NCBI GenBank assembly: GCA_022747635.1
Contig: JAKTNV010000236.1
Span: 276,977 to 340,976, forward strand
Source of the DNA: Hetaerina americana
Taxonomy: Eukaryota; Arthropoda; Insecta; Odonata; Calopterygidae
Length of the DNA: 64,000 nucleotides
Reading direction: 5' to 3'
The notes beneath the pieces are model-generated. The model saw nothing but the letters and a program-made list of their open reading frames with translations, was not told where the DNA came from and ran no database searches. A program made the translations under genes and the position numbers. Below are positions 36,743-50,138 of this stretch, piece after piece (position 1 is the first letter of the stretch; each line of letters starts with the position of its first letter).

Positions 36743-39700
36743 ATTGTTGTTTTTCGCAATATTTTTAGAAATTTTGGCTCTTTTAGTAACATTAACACTT
36801 GGGCTGAAGCATCTTTTATGATCTTTTATTGTCTTTCAGGATTCATTCTGGGTTTTATTTTGTTTTTTTTGATGAAAATGAACAACAATACACACCTTGG
36901 ATACATTTTTGTTTGATTTGTGTCGAGTGAGATTTTCACCTAGAACCCAAAGGGGGTATTGGCACTTTTCATGGAAAACTGTGAAAAATTAAATTTTCTA
37001 AAAATGAAATAAATGCCTTCTAAACACCTCAAACATTCACTCTAAAACAGAAGATTGTTTTTCGCAAAATTTTTAGAAATTTGGGCTCTTTTAGTAACAT
37101 TAACACCTGGGCTGAAGCATCTTTTATGATCTTTTATTGTCTTTCAGGATTCATTCTGGGTTTTATTTTGTTTATTTGATGAAAATGAACAACAATATAC
37201 ACCATGGAAACATTTTTGTTTGATTTGTGTCAAGTGAGATTTTCACCTAGAACCCAAAGGGGGGGTATTGGCACTTTTCATGGAAAAATGTGAAAAATTA
37301 AATTTTCTAAAAATGAAATAAATGCCTTCTAAACACCTCAAACATTCACTCTAAAACAGAAGATTGTTGTTTTTCGCAATATTTTTAGAAATTTGGGCTC
37401 TTTTAGTAACATTAACACTTTCGCTGAAGCAACTTTTATGCTCATTTCTTGTCTTTCAGGATTAATTCTGGGTTTAATTTTGTTAATTTGATGAAAATTA
37501 ACAACAATACACACCTTGGATACATTTTTGTTTGATTTGTGTCGAGTGAGATTTTCACCTAGAACCCAAAGGGGGGGTATTTGCACTTTTCATGGAAATA
37601 TGTGAAAAATTAAATTTTCTAAAAATGAAATAAATGCCTTCTAAACACCTCAAACATTCACTCTAAAACAGAAGATTGTTGTTTTTCGCAATATTTTTAG
37701 AAATTTGGGCTCTTTTAGTAACATTAACACCTGGGCTGAAGCATCTTTTATGATCTTTTATTGTCTTTCAGGATTCATTCTGGGTTTTATTTTGTTTATT
37801 TGATGAAAATGAACAACAATACACACCATGGAAACATTTTTTATGATTTGTGTCAAGTGAGATTTTCACCTAAAACCCAAAGGGGGGGGTATTGGCACTT
37901 TTCATGGAAAAATGTGAAAAATTAAATTTTCTAAAAATGAAATAAATGCCTTCTAAACACCTCAAACATTCACTTTAAAACAGAAGATTGTTGTTTTTCG
38001 CAATATTTTTAGAAATTTGGGCTCTTTTAGTAACATTAACACTTGGGCTGAAGCATCTTTTATGATCTTTTATTGTCTTTCAGGATTCATTCTGGGTTTT
38101 ATTTTGTTTATTTGATGAAAATGAACAACAATACACACCTTGGATACATTTTTGTTTGATTTGTGTCGAGTGAGATTTTCACCTAGAACCCAAAGGGGGG
38201 GTATTGGCACTTTTCATGGAAAAATGTGAAAAATTAAATTTTCTAAAAATGAAATAAATGCCTTCTAAACACCTCAAACATTCACTCTAAAACAGAAGAT
38301 TGTTTTTTTTCTCAATATTTTTAGAAATTTGGGCTCTTTTAGTAACATTAACACCTGGGCTGAAGCATCTTTTATGATCTTTTATTGTCTTTCAGGATAC
38401 ATTCTGGGTTTTATTTTGTTTATTTGATGAAAATGAACAACAATACACACCATGGAAACATTTTTGTTTGATTTGCGTCAAGTGAGATTTTCACCAAGAA
38501 CCCAAAGGGGGGGGTATTGGCACTTTTCATGGAAAAATGTGAAAAATTAAATTTTCTAAAAATGAATGAAACGACTTCTAAACACCTCAAACATTCACTC
38601 TAAAACAGAAGATTGTTGTTTTTCGCAATATTTTTAGAAATTTGGGCTCTTTTAGTAACATTAACACTTTCGCTGAAGTAACTTTTATGCTCATTTCTTG
38701 TCTTTCAGGATTAATTCTGGGTTTTATTTTGTTAATTTGATGAAAATTAACAACAATACACACCTTGGATACATTTTTGTTTGATTTGTGTCGAGTGAGA
38801 TTTTCACCTAGAACCCAAAGGGGGGGTATTGGCACTTTTCATGGAAAAATGTGAAAAATTAAATTTTCTAAAAATGAAATAAATGCCTTCTAAACACCTC
38901 AAACATTCACTCTAAAACAGAAGATTGTTGTTTTTCGCAATATTTTTAGAAATTTGGGCTCTTTTAGTAACATTAACACCTGGGCTGAAGCAACTTTTAT
39001 GCTCATTTCTTGTCTTTCAGGATTAATTCTGGGTTTTATTTTGTTTATTTGATGAAAATGAACAACAATACACACCATGGAAACATTTATGTTTGATTTG
39101 TGTCGAGTGAGATTTTCACCTAGAACCCAAAGGGGGGGGGTATTGGCTCTTTTCATGGAAAAATGTGAAAAATTAAATTTTCTAAAAATGAAATAAATGC
39201 CTTCTAAACACCTAAAACATTCACTTTAAAACAGAAGATTGTTGTTTTTCGCAATTTTTTTAGAAATTTTGGCTCTTTTAGTAACATTAACACTTGGGCT
39301 GAAGCATCTTTTATGATCTTTTATTGTCTTTCAGGATTCATTCTGGGTTTTATTTTGTTTATTTGATGAAAATGAACAACAATACACACCTTGGATACAT
39401 TTTTGTTTGATTTGTGTCGAGTGAGATTTTCACCTAGAACCCAAAGGGGGTATTGGCACTTTTCATGGAAAACTGTGAAAAATTAAATTTTCTAAAAATG
39501 AAATAAATGCCTTCTAAACACCTCAAACATTCACTCTAAAACAGAAGATTGTTTTTCGCAATATTTTTAGAAATTTGGGCTCTTTTAGTAACATTAACAC
39601 TTTCGCTGAAGCATCTTTTATGCTCCTTTCATGTCTTTCAGGATTCATTCTGGGTTTTATTTTGTTTATTTGATGAAAATGAACAACAATACACACCTTG

Positions 39701-40479
39701 GATACATTTTTGTTTGATTTGTGTCGAGTGAGATTTTCACCTAGAACCCAAAGGGGGGGGTATTGGCTCTTTTCATGGAAAAATGTGAAAAATTAAATTT
39801 TCTAAAAATGAAATAAATGCCTTCTAAACACCTCAAACATTCACTTTAAAACAGAAGATTGTTGTTTTTCGCAATTTTTTTAGAAATTTTGGCTCTTTTA
39901 GTAACATTAACACTTGGGCTGAAGCATCTTTTATGATCTTTTATTGTCTTTCAGGATTCATTCTGGGTTTTATTTTGTTTTTTTTTGATGAAAATGAACA
40001 ACAATACACACCTTGGATACATTTTTGTTTGATTTGTGTCGAGTGAGATTTTCACCTAGAACCCAAAGGGGGTATTGGCACTTTTCATGGAAAACTGTGA
40101 AAAATTAAATTTTCTAAAAATGAAATAAATGCCTTCTAAACACCTCAAACATTCACTCTAAAACAGAAGATTGTTTTTCGCAAAATTTTTAGAAATTTGG
40201 GCTCTTTTAGTAACATTAACACTTGGGCTGAAGCATCTTTTATGATCTTTTATTGTCTTTCAGGATTCATTCTGGGTTTTATTTTGTTTATTTGATGAAA
40301 AAGAACAACAATACACACCTTGGATACATTTTTGTTTGATTTGTGTCGAGTGAGATTTTCACCTAGAACCCAAAGGGGGGGGTATTGGCTCTTTTCATGG
40401 AAAAATGTGAAAAATTAAATTTTCTAAAAATGAAATAAATGCCTTCTAAACACCTCAAACATTCACTTTAAAACAGAAG
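36743..40479. repeat. 12-monomer HOR unit, copy 1, 3737 bp
   Basis: Monomer starts: 36743, 37054, 37363, 37675, 37987, 38299, 38612, 38924, 39238, 39548, 39858, 40170. From 36743 to about 39090 the match to the next unit is 3737-3738 bp downstream at every start. Private marks repeat in both, such as TATTTGCAC after the G-run near 37580 and 41320, GAATGAAACGACTTC near 38562 and 42300, and GAAGTAACTTTT near 38676 and 42415. The monomer at 39238 and the tail of 38924 break the match. 39548-40479 resumes it at 3736 bp. Confidence 0.9.
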
Positions 40480-43400
40480 ATTGTTGTTTTTCGCAATTTT
40501 TTTAGAAATTTTGGCTCTTTTAGTAACATTAACACTTGGGCTGAAGCATCTTTTATGATCTTTTATTGTCTTTCAGGATTCATTCTGGGTTTTATTTTGT
40601 TTTTTTTTGATGAAAATGAACAACAATACACACCTTGGATACATTTTTGTTTGATTTGTGTCGAGTGAGATTTTCACCTAGAACCCAAAGGGGGTATTGG
40701 CACTTTTCATGGAAAACTGTGAAAAATTAAATTTTCTAAAAATGAAATAAATGCCTTCTAAACACCTCAAACATTCACTCTAAAACAGAAGATTGTTTTT
40801 CGCAAAATTTTTAGAAATTTGGGCTCTTTTAGTAACATTAACACCTGGGCTGAAGCATCTTTTATGATCTTTTATTGTCTTTCAGGATTCATTCTGGGTT
40901 TTATTTTGTTTATTTGATGAAAATGAACAACAATATACACCATGGAAACATTTTTGTTTGATTTGTGTCAAGTGAGATTTTCACCTAGAACCCAAAGGGG
41001 GGGTATTGGCACTTTTCATGGAAAAATGTGAAAAATTAAATTTTCTAAAAATGAAATAAATGCCTTCTAAACACCTCAAACATTCACTCTAAAACAGAAG
41101 ATTGTTGTTTTTCGCAATATTTTTAGAAATTTGGGCTCTTTTAGTAACATTAACACTTTCGCTGAAGCAACTTTTATGCTCATTTCTTGTCTTTCAGGAT
41201 TAATTCTGGGTTTAATTTTGTTAATTTGATGAAAATTAACAACAATACACACCTTGGATACATTTTTGTTTGATTTGTGTCGAGTGAGATTTTCACCTAG
41301 AACCCAAAGGGGGGGTATTTGCACTTTTCATGGAAATATGTGAAAAATTAAATTTTCTAAAAATGAAATAAATGCCTTCTAAACACCTCAAACATTCACT
41401 CTAAAACAGAAGATTGTTGTTTTTCGCAATATTTTTAGAAATTTGGGCTCTTTTAGTAACATTAACACCTGGGCTGAAGCATCTTTTATGATCTTTTATT
41501 GTCTTTCAGGATTCATTCTGGGTTTTATTTTGTTTATTTGATGAAAATGAACAACAATACACACCATGGAAACATTTTTTATGATTTGTGTCAAGTGAGA
41601 TTTTCACCTAAAACCCAAAGGGGGGGGTATTGGCACTTTTCATGGAAAAATGTGAAAAATTAAATTTTCTAAAAATGAAATAAATGCCTTCTAAACACCT
41701 CAAACATTCACTTTAAAACAGAAGATTGTTGTTTTTCGCAATATTTTTAGAAATTTGGGCTCTTTTAGTAACATTAACACTTGGGCTGAAGCATCTTTTA
41801 TGATCTTTTATTGTCTTTCAGGATTCATTCTGGGTTTTATTTTGTTTATTTGATGAAAATGAACAACAATACACACCTTGGATACATTTTTGTTTGATTT
41901 GTGTCGAGTGAGATTTTCACCTAGAACCCAAAGGGGGGGTATTGGCACTTTTCATGGAAAAATGTGAAAAATTAAATTTTCTAAAAATGAAATAAATGCC
42001 TTCTAAACACCTCAAACATTCACTCTAAAACAGAAGATTGTTTTTTTTCTCAATATTTTTAGAAATTTGGGCTCTTTTAGTAACATTAACACCTGGGCTG
42101 AAGCATCTTTTATGATCTTTTATTGTCTTTCAGGATACATTCTGGGTTTTATTTTGTTTATTTGATGAAAATGAACAACAATACACACCATGGAAACATT
42201 TTTGTTTGATTTGCGTCAAGTGAGATTTTCACCAAGAACCCAAAGGGGGGGGTATTGGCACTTTTCATGGAAAAATGTGAAAAATTAAATTTTCTAAAAA
42301 TGAATGAAACGACTTCTAAACACCTCAAACATTCACTCTAAAACAGAAGATTGTTGTTTTTCGCAATATTTTTAGAAATTTGGGCTCTTTTAGTAACATT
42401 AACACTTTCGCTGAAGTAACTTTTATGCTCATTTCTTGTCTTTCAGGATTAATTCTGGGTTTTATTTTGTTAATTTGATGAAAATTAACAACAATACACA
42501 CCTTGGATACATTTTTGTTTGATTTGTGTCGAGTGAGATTTTCACCTAGAACCCAAAGGGGGGGTATTGGCACTTTTCATGGAAAAATGTGAAAAATTAA
42601 ATTTTCTAAAAATGAAATAAATGCCTTCTAAACACCTCAAACATTCACTCTAAAACAGAAGATTGTTGTTTTTCGCAATATTTTTAGAAATTTGGGCTCT
42701 TTTAGTAACATTAACACCTGGGCTGAAGCAACTTTTATGCTCATTTCTTGTCTTTCAGGATTAATTCTGGGTTTTATTTTGTTTATTTGATGAAAATGAA
42801 CAACAATACACACCATGGAAACATTTTTTCTTGATTTGTGTCGAGTGAGATTTTCACCTAGAACCCAAAGGGCGGGTATTGGCACTTTTCATGGAAAAAT
42901 GTGAAAAATTAAATTTTCTAAAAATGAAATTAATGCCTTCTAAACACCTCAAACATTCACTCTAAAACAGAAGATTGTTGTTTTTCGCAATATTTTTAGA
43001 AATTTTGGCACTTTTAGTAACATTAACACTTTCGCTGAAGCATCTTTTATGCTCCTTTCATGTCTTTCAGGATTCATTCTGGGTTTTATTTTGTTTATTT
43101 GATGAAAATGAACAACAATACACACCTTGGATACATTTTTGTTTGATTTGTGTCGAGTGAGATTTTCACCTAGAACCCAAAGGGGGTATTGGCACTTTTC
43201 ATGGAAAACTGTGAAAAATTAAATTTTCTAAAAATGAAATAAATGCCTTCTAAACACCTCAAACATTCACTCTAAAACAGAAGATTGTTTTTCGCAATAT
43301 TTTTAGAAATTTGGGCTCTTTTAGTAACATTAACACTTTCGCTGAAGCATCTTTTATGCTCCTTTCATGTCTTTCAGGATTCATTCTGGGTTTTATTTTG

Positions 43401-44215
43401 TTTATTTGATGAAAATGAACAACAATACACACCTTGGATACATTTTTGTTTGATTTGTGTCGAGTGAGATTTTCACCTAGAACCCAAAGGGGGGGGTATT
43501 GGCTCTTTTCATGGAAAAATGTGAAAAATTAAATTTTCTAAAAATGAAATAAATGCCTTCTAAACACCTCAAACATTCACTTTAAAACAGAAGATTGTTG
43601 TTTTTCGCAATTTTTTTAGAAATTTTGGCTCTTTTAGTAACATTAACACTTGGGCTGAAGCATCTTTTATGATCTTTTATTGTCTTTCAGGATTCATTCT
43701 GGGTTTTATTTTGTTTTTTTTTGATGAAAATGAACAACAATACACACCTTGGATACATTTTTGTTTGATTTGTGTCGAGTGAGATTTTCACCTAGAACCC
43801 AAAGGGGGTATTGGCACTTTTCATGGAAAACTGTGAAAAATTAAATTTTCTAAAAATGAAATAAATGCCTTCTAAACACCTCAAACATTCACTCTAAAAC
43901 AGAAGATTGTTTTTCGCAAAATTTTTAGAAATTTGGGCTCTTTTAGTAACATTAACACTTGGGCTGAAGCATCTTTTATGATCTTTTATTGTCTTTCAGG
44001 ATTCATTCTGGGTTTTATTTTGTTTATTTGATGAAAAAGAACAACAATACACACCTTGGATACATTTTTGTTTGATTTGTGTCGAGTGAGATTTTCACCT
44101 AGAACCCAAAGGGGGGGGTATTGGCACTTTTCATGGAAAAATGTGAAAAATTAAATTTTCTAAAAATGAATGAAATGACTTCTAAACACCTCAAACATTC
44201 ACTCTAAAACAGAAG
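40480..44215. repeat. 12-monomer HOR unit, copy 2, 3736 bp
   Basis: Monomer starts: 40480, 40792, 41101, 41413, 41725, 42037, 42350, 42662, 42974, 43284, 43594, 43906. It pairs with the preceding unit except around 42820-43283, where it instead matches 35.97-36.43 kb (CATTTTTTCTTGAT, GGGCGGG, GAAATTAATGCC, TTTTGGCAC). The five monomers 42662-43906 all pair with 35811-37054 at 6851-6852 bp. The unit is therefore a patchwork of two sources. Confidence 0.9.
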
Positions 44216-47200
44216 ATTGTTGTTTTTCGCAATATTTTTAGAAATTTGGGCTCTTTTAGTAACATTAACACTTTCGCTGAAGCAACTTTTATGATCATTT
44301 ATTGTCTTTCAGGATACATTCTGGGTTTTATTTTGTTTATTTGATGAAAATGAACAACAATACACACCATGGAAACATTATTGTTTGATTTGTGTCAAGT
44401 TAGATTTTCACCTAGAACCCAAAGGGGGGGTATAGGCATTTTTCATGGAAAAATGTGAAAAATTAAATTTTCTAAAAATGAAATAAATGCCTTCTAAACA
44501 CCTCAAACATTCACTTTAAAACAGAAGATTGTTGTTTTTCGCAATATTTTTAGAAATTTGGGCTCTTTTAGTAACATTAACACCTGGGCTGAAGCTTCTT
44601 TTATGATCATTTATTGTCTTTCAGGATACATTCTGGGTTTTATTTTGTTTATTAGATGAAAATGAACAACAATACACACCTTGGATACATTTTTGTTTGA
44701 TTTGTTTCGAGTGAGATTTTCACCTAGAACCCAAAGGGGGGGGTATTGGCACTTTTCATGGAAAAATGTGAAAAATTAAATTTTCTAAAAATGAATGAAA
44801 TGACTTCTAAACACCTCAAACATTCACTCTAAAACAGAAGATTGTTGTTTTTCGCAATATTTTTAGAAATTTGGGCTCTTTTAGTAACATTAACACCTGG
44901 GCTGAAGCATCTTTTATGATCTTTTATTGTCTTTCAGGATTCATTCTGGGTTTTATTTTGTTTATTTGATGAAAATGAACAACAATATACACCATGGAAA
45001 CATTTTTGTTTGATTTGTGTCAAGTGAGATTTTCACCTAGAACCCAAAGGGGGGGTATTGGCACTTTTCATGGAAAAATGTGAAAAATTAAATTTTCTAA
45101 AAATGAAATAAATGCCTTCTAAACACCTCAAACATTCACTCTAAAACAGAAGATTGTTGTTTTTCGCAATATTTTTAGAAATTTGGGCTCTTTTAGTAAC
45201 ATTAACACTTTCGCTGAAGCAACTTTTATGCTCATTTCTTGTCTTTCAGGATTAATTCTGGGTTTAATTTTGTTAATTTGATGAAAATTAACAACAATAC
45301 ACACCTTGGATACATTTTTGTTTGATTTGTGTCGAGTGAGATTTTCACCTAGAACCCAAAGGGGGGGTATTGGCACTTTTCATGGAAAAATGTGAAAAAT
45401 TAAATTTTCTAAAAATGAAATAAATGCCTTCTAAACACCTCAAACATTCACTCTAAAACAGAAGATTGTTGTTTTTCGCAATATTTTTAGAAATTTGGGC
45501 TCTTTTAGTAACATTAACACCTGGGCTGAAGCATCTTTTATGATCTTTTATTGTCTTTCAGGATTCATTCTGGGTTTTATTTTGTTTATTTGATGAAAAT
45601 GAACAACAATACACACCATGGAAACATTTTTTATGATTTGTGTCAAGTGAGATTTTCACCTAAAACCCAAAGGGGGGGGTATTGGCACTTTTCATGGAAA
45701 AATGTGAAAAATTAAATTTTCTAAAAATGAAATAAATGCCTTCTAAACACCTCAAAATTTCACTTTAAAACAGAAGATTGTTGTTTTTCGCAATATTTTT
45801 AGAAATTTGGGCTCTTTTAGTAACATTAACACTTTCGCTGAAGCAACTTTTATGATCATTTATTGTCTTTCAGGATACATTCTGGGTTTTATTTTGTTTA
45901 TTTGATGAAAATGAACAACAATACACACCTTGGATACATTTTTGTTTGATTTGTTTCGAGTGAGATTCTCACCTAGAACCCAAAGGGGGGGGTATTGGCA
46001 CTTTTCATGGAAAAATGTGAAAAATTAAATTTTCTAAAAATGAATGAAATGACTTCTAAACACCTCAAACATTCACTCTAAAACAGAAGATTGTTGTTTT
46101 TCTCCATATTTTAGAAATTTGGGCTCTTTTAGTAACATTAACACCTGGGCTGAAGCATCTTTTATGATCTTTTATTGTCTTTCAGGATTCATTCTGGGTT
46201 TTATTTTGTTTATTTGATGAAAATGAACAACAATATACACCCTGGAAACATTTTTGTTTGATTTGTGTCAAGTGAGATTTTCACCTAGAACCCAAAGGGG
46301 GGGGTATTGGCACTTTTCATGGAAAAATGTGAAAAATTAAATTTTCTAAAAATGAAATAAATGCCTTCTAAACACCTCAAACATTCACTCTAAAACAGAA
46401 GATTTTTGTTTTTCGCAATATTTTTAGAAATTTGGGCTCTTTTAGTAACATAAACACTTTCGCTGAAACAACTTTTATGCTCATTTCTTGTCTTTCAGGA
46501 TTAATTCTGGGTTTTATTTTGTTTATTTGATGAAAATGAACAACAATAAACACCATGGAAACATATTTGTTTGATTTGTGTCGAGTGAGATTTTCACCTA
46601 GAACCCAAAGGGCGGGTATTGGCACTTTTCATGGAAAAATGTGAAAAATTAAATTTTCTAAAAATGAAATAAATGCCTTCTAAACACCTCAAACATTCAC
46701 TCTAAAACAGAAGATTGTTGTTTTTCGCAATATTTTTAGAAATTTTGGCACTTTTAGTAACATTAACACTTTCGCTGAAGCATCTTTTATGCTCCTTTCA
46801 TGTCTTTCAGGATTCATTCTGGGTTTTATTTTGTTTATTTGATGAAAATGAACAACAATACACACCATGGAAACATTTATGTTTGATTTGTGTCAAGTGA
46901 GATTTTCACCTAAAACCCAAAGGGGGGGGGTATTGGCTCTTTTCATGGAAAAATGTGAAAAATTAAATTTTCTAAAAATGAAATAAATGCCTTCTAAACA
47001 CCTAAAACATTCACTTTAAAACAGAAGATTGTTGTTTTTCGCAATTTTTTTAGAAATTTTGGCTCTTTTAGTAACATTAACACTTGGGCTGAAGCATCTT
47101 TTATGATCTTTTATTGTCTTTCAGGATTCATTCTGGGTTTTATTTTGTTTATTTGATGAAAATGAACAACAATACACACCTTGGATACATTTTTGTTTGA

Positions 47201-47337
47201 TTTGTGTCGAGTGAGATTTTCACCTAGAACCCAAAGGGGGTATTGGCACTTTTCATGGAAAACTGTGAAAAATTAAATTTTCTAAAAATGAAATAAATGC
47301 CTTCTAAACACCTCAAACATTCACTCTAAAACAGAAG
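44216..47337. repeat. Segment of monomers 144-153 matching 26-34 kb
   Basis: Monomer starts: 44216, 44528, 44841, 45153, 45465, 45777, 46090, 46402, 46714, 47028. 44528-45464 follows the order of 26585-27521, including the dyad monomer at 45153, but no short monomer comes next. 46402, 46714 and 47028 pair with 33317, 33629 and 33943 at exactly 13085 bp. Marks: CTCAAAATTTCAC before 45777, AGATTTTTG in 46402, ACATATTTGTTTG in 46402 and 33317, CATTTATGTTTG in 46714 and 33629. The monomer at 46090 has the rare TTCTCCATATTTTAG. Confidence 0.87.
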
Positions 47338-50138
47338 ATTGTTTTTCGCAATATTTTTAGAAATTTGGGCTCTTTTAGTAACATTAACACTTTCGCTGAA
47401 GCAACTTTTATGCTCATTTCTTGTCTTTCAGGATTAATTCTGGGTTTTATTTTGTTTATTTGATGAAAATGAACAACAATACACACCATGGAAACATTTT
47501 TGTTTGATTTGCGTCAAGTGAGATTTTCACCTAGAACCCAAAGGGGGGGTATTGGCACTTTTCATGGAAAAATGTGAAAAATTAAATTTTCTAAAAATGA
47601 AATAAATGCCTTCTAAACACCTCAAACATTCACTCTAAAACAGAAGATTGTTGTTTCTCGCAATATTTTTAGAAATTTGGGCTCTTTTAGTAACATTAAC
47701 ACCTGGGCTGAAGCATCTTAAATGATAATTTATAGTCTTTCAGGATACATTCTGGGTTTTATTTTGTTTATTTGATGAAAATGAACAACAATACACACCT
47801 TGGATACATTTTTGTTTGATTTGTGTCGAGTGAGATTTTCACCTAGAACCCAAAGGGGTATTGGCACTTTTCATGGAAAAATGTGAAAAATTAAATTTTC
47901 TAAAAATGAAATAAATGCCTTCTAAACACCTCAAACATTTACTCTAAAACAGAAGATTGTTGTTTTTCGCAATATTTTTAGAAATTTGGGCTCTTTTAGT
48001 AAAATTAACACTTGCGCTGAAGCATCTTTTATGCTCATTTCATGTCTTTCAGGATTATTTCTGGGTTTTATTTTGTTTATTTGATGAAAATGAACAACAA
48101 TACACACCATGGAAACATTTTTGTTTGATTTGTGTCGAGTGAGATTTTCACCTAGAACCCAAAGGGCGGGTATTGGCACTTTTCATGGAAAAATGTGAAA
48201 AATTAAATTTTCTAAAAATGAAATAAATGCCTTCTAAACACCTCAAACATTCACTCTAAAACAGAAGATTGTTGTTTTTCGCAATATTTTTAGAAATTTT
48301 GGCTCTTTTAGTAACATTAACACTTTCGCTGAAGCATCTTTTATGCTCCTTTCATGTCTTTCAGGATTCATTCTGGGTTTTATTTTGTTTATTTGATGAA
48401 AATGAACAACAATACACACCTTGGATACATTTTTGTTTGATTTGTGTCGAGTGAGATTTTCACCTAGAACCCAAAGGGGGGGGTATTGGCTCTTTTCAGG
48501 GAAAAATGTGAAAAATTAAATTTTCTAAAAATGAAATAAATGCCTTCTAAACACCTCAAACATTCACTTTAAAACAGAAGATTGTTGTTTTTCGCAATTT
48601 TTTTAGAAATTTTGGCTCTTTTAGTAACATTAACACTTGGGCTGAAGCATCTTTTATGATCTTTTATTGTCTTTCAGGATTCATTCTGGGTTTTATTTTG
48701 TTTTTTTTGATGAAAATGAACAACAATACACACCTTGGATACATTTTTGTTTGATTTGTGTCGAGTGAGATTTTCACCTAGAACCCAAAGGGGGTATTGG
48801 CACTTTTCATGGAAAACTGTGAAAAATTAAATTTTCTAAAAATGAAATAAATGCCTTCTAAACACCTCAAACATTCTCTCTAAAACAGAAGATTGTTTTT
48901 CGCAATATTTTTAGAAATTTGGGCTCTTTTAGTAACATTAACACTTTCGCTTAAGCAACTTTTTGCTCATTTCTTGTCTTTCAGGATTAATTCTGGGTTT
49001 TATTTTGTTTATTTGATGAAAATGAACAACAATACACACCATGGAAACATTTTTGTTTGATTTGCGTCAAGTGAGATTTTCACCTAGAACCCAAAGGGGG
49101 GGTATATGCACTTTTCATGGAAAAATGTGAAAAATTAAATTTTCTAAAAATGAAATAAATGCCTTCTAAACACCTCAAACATTTACTCTAAAACAGAAGA
49201 TTGTTGTTTTCCGCAATATTTTTAGAAATTTGGGCTCTTTTGGTAACTTTAACACTTTCTCTGAAGCAACTTTTATGCTCATTTCTTGTCCTTCAAGATT
49301 AATTCTGGGTTTTATTTTGTTTATTTGATGAAAATGAATAACAATACACACCATGGAAACATTTTTGTTTGATTTGTGTCGAGTGAGATTTTCACCTAGA
49401 ACCCAAAGGGGGGGTATTGGCACTTTTCATGGAAAAATGTAAAAAATTAAATTTTCTAAAAATGAAATAAATGCCTTCTAAACACCTCAAACATTCACTC
49501 TAAAACAGAAGATTGTTGTTTTTCGCAATATTTTTAGAAATTTTGGCTCTTTTAGTAACATTAACACTTTCGCTGAAGCATCTTTTATGCTCCTTTCATG
49601 TCTTTCAGGATTCATTCTGGGTTTTATTTTGTTTATTTGATGAAAATGAACAACAATACACACCTTGGATACATTTTTGTTTGATTTGTGTCGAGTGAGA
49701 TTTTCACCTAGAACCCAAAGGGGGGGGTATTGGCACTTTTCATGGAAAAATGTGAAAAATAAAATTTTCTAAAAATGAAATAAATGCCTTCTAAACACCT
49801 CAAACATTCACTCTAAAACAGTAGATTGTTGTTTTTCGCAATATTTTTAGAAATTTGGGCTCTTTTAGTAACATTAACACTTTCTCTGAAGCAACTTTTA
49901 TGCTCATTTCTTGTCCTTCAAGATTAATTCTGGGTTTTATTTTGTTTATTTGATGAAAATGAACAACAATACACACCATGGAAACATTTTTGTTTGATTT
50001 GTGTCAAGTGAGATTTTCACCTTAAACCCAAAGGGGGGGGGTATTGGCACTTTTCATGGAAAAATGTGAAAAATAAAATTTTCTAAAAATGAAATAAATG
50101 CCTTCTAAACACCTCAAACATTCACTCTAAAACAGTAG
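47338..50138. repeat. Transitional segment, monomers 154-162
   Basis: Monomer starts: 47338, 47647, 47956, 48268, 48581, 48892, 49200, 49512, 49825. Interior-type and outer-type haplotypes meet here. The copy at 47956 (GTAAAATTAACACTTGCGCTG) resembles those at 1 and 60782. From 49200 the TCTCTG/TCCTTCAAG haplotype of the left 3.4 kb reappears. Singletons include TTTCTCGCAAT at 47653, TTAAATGATAATTTATAG near 47720, a G-run of only four near 47855, and TTTTCCGCAAT near 49207. No HOR period is obvious within these 2.8 kb. Confidence 0.85.
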
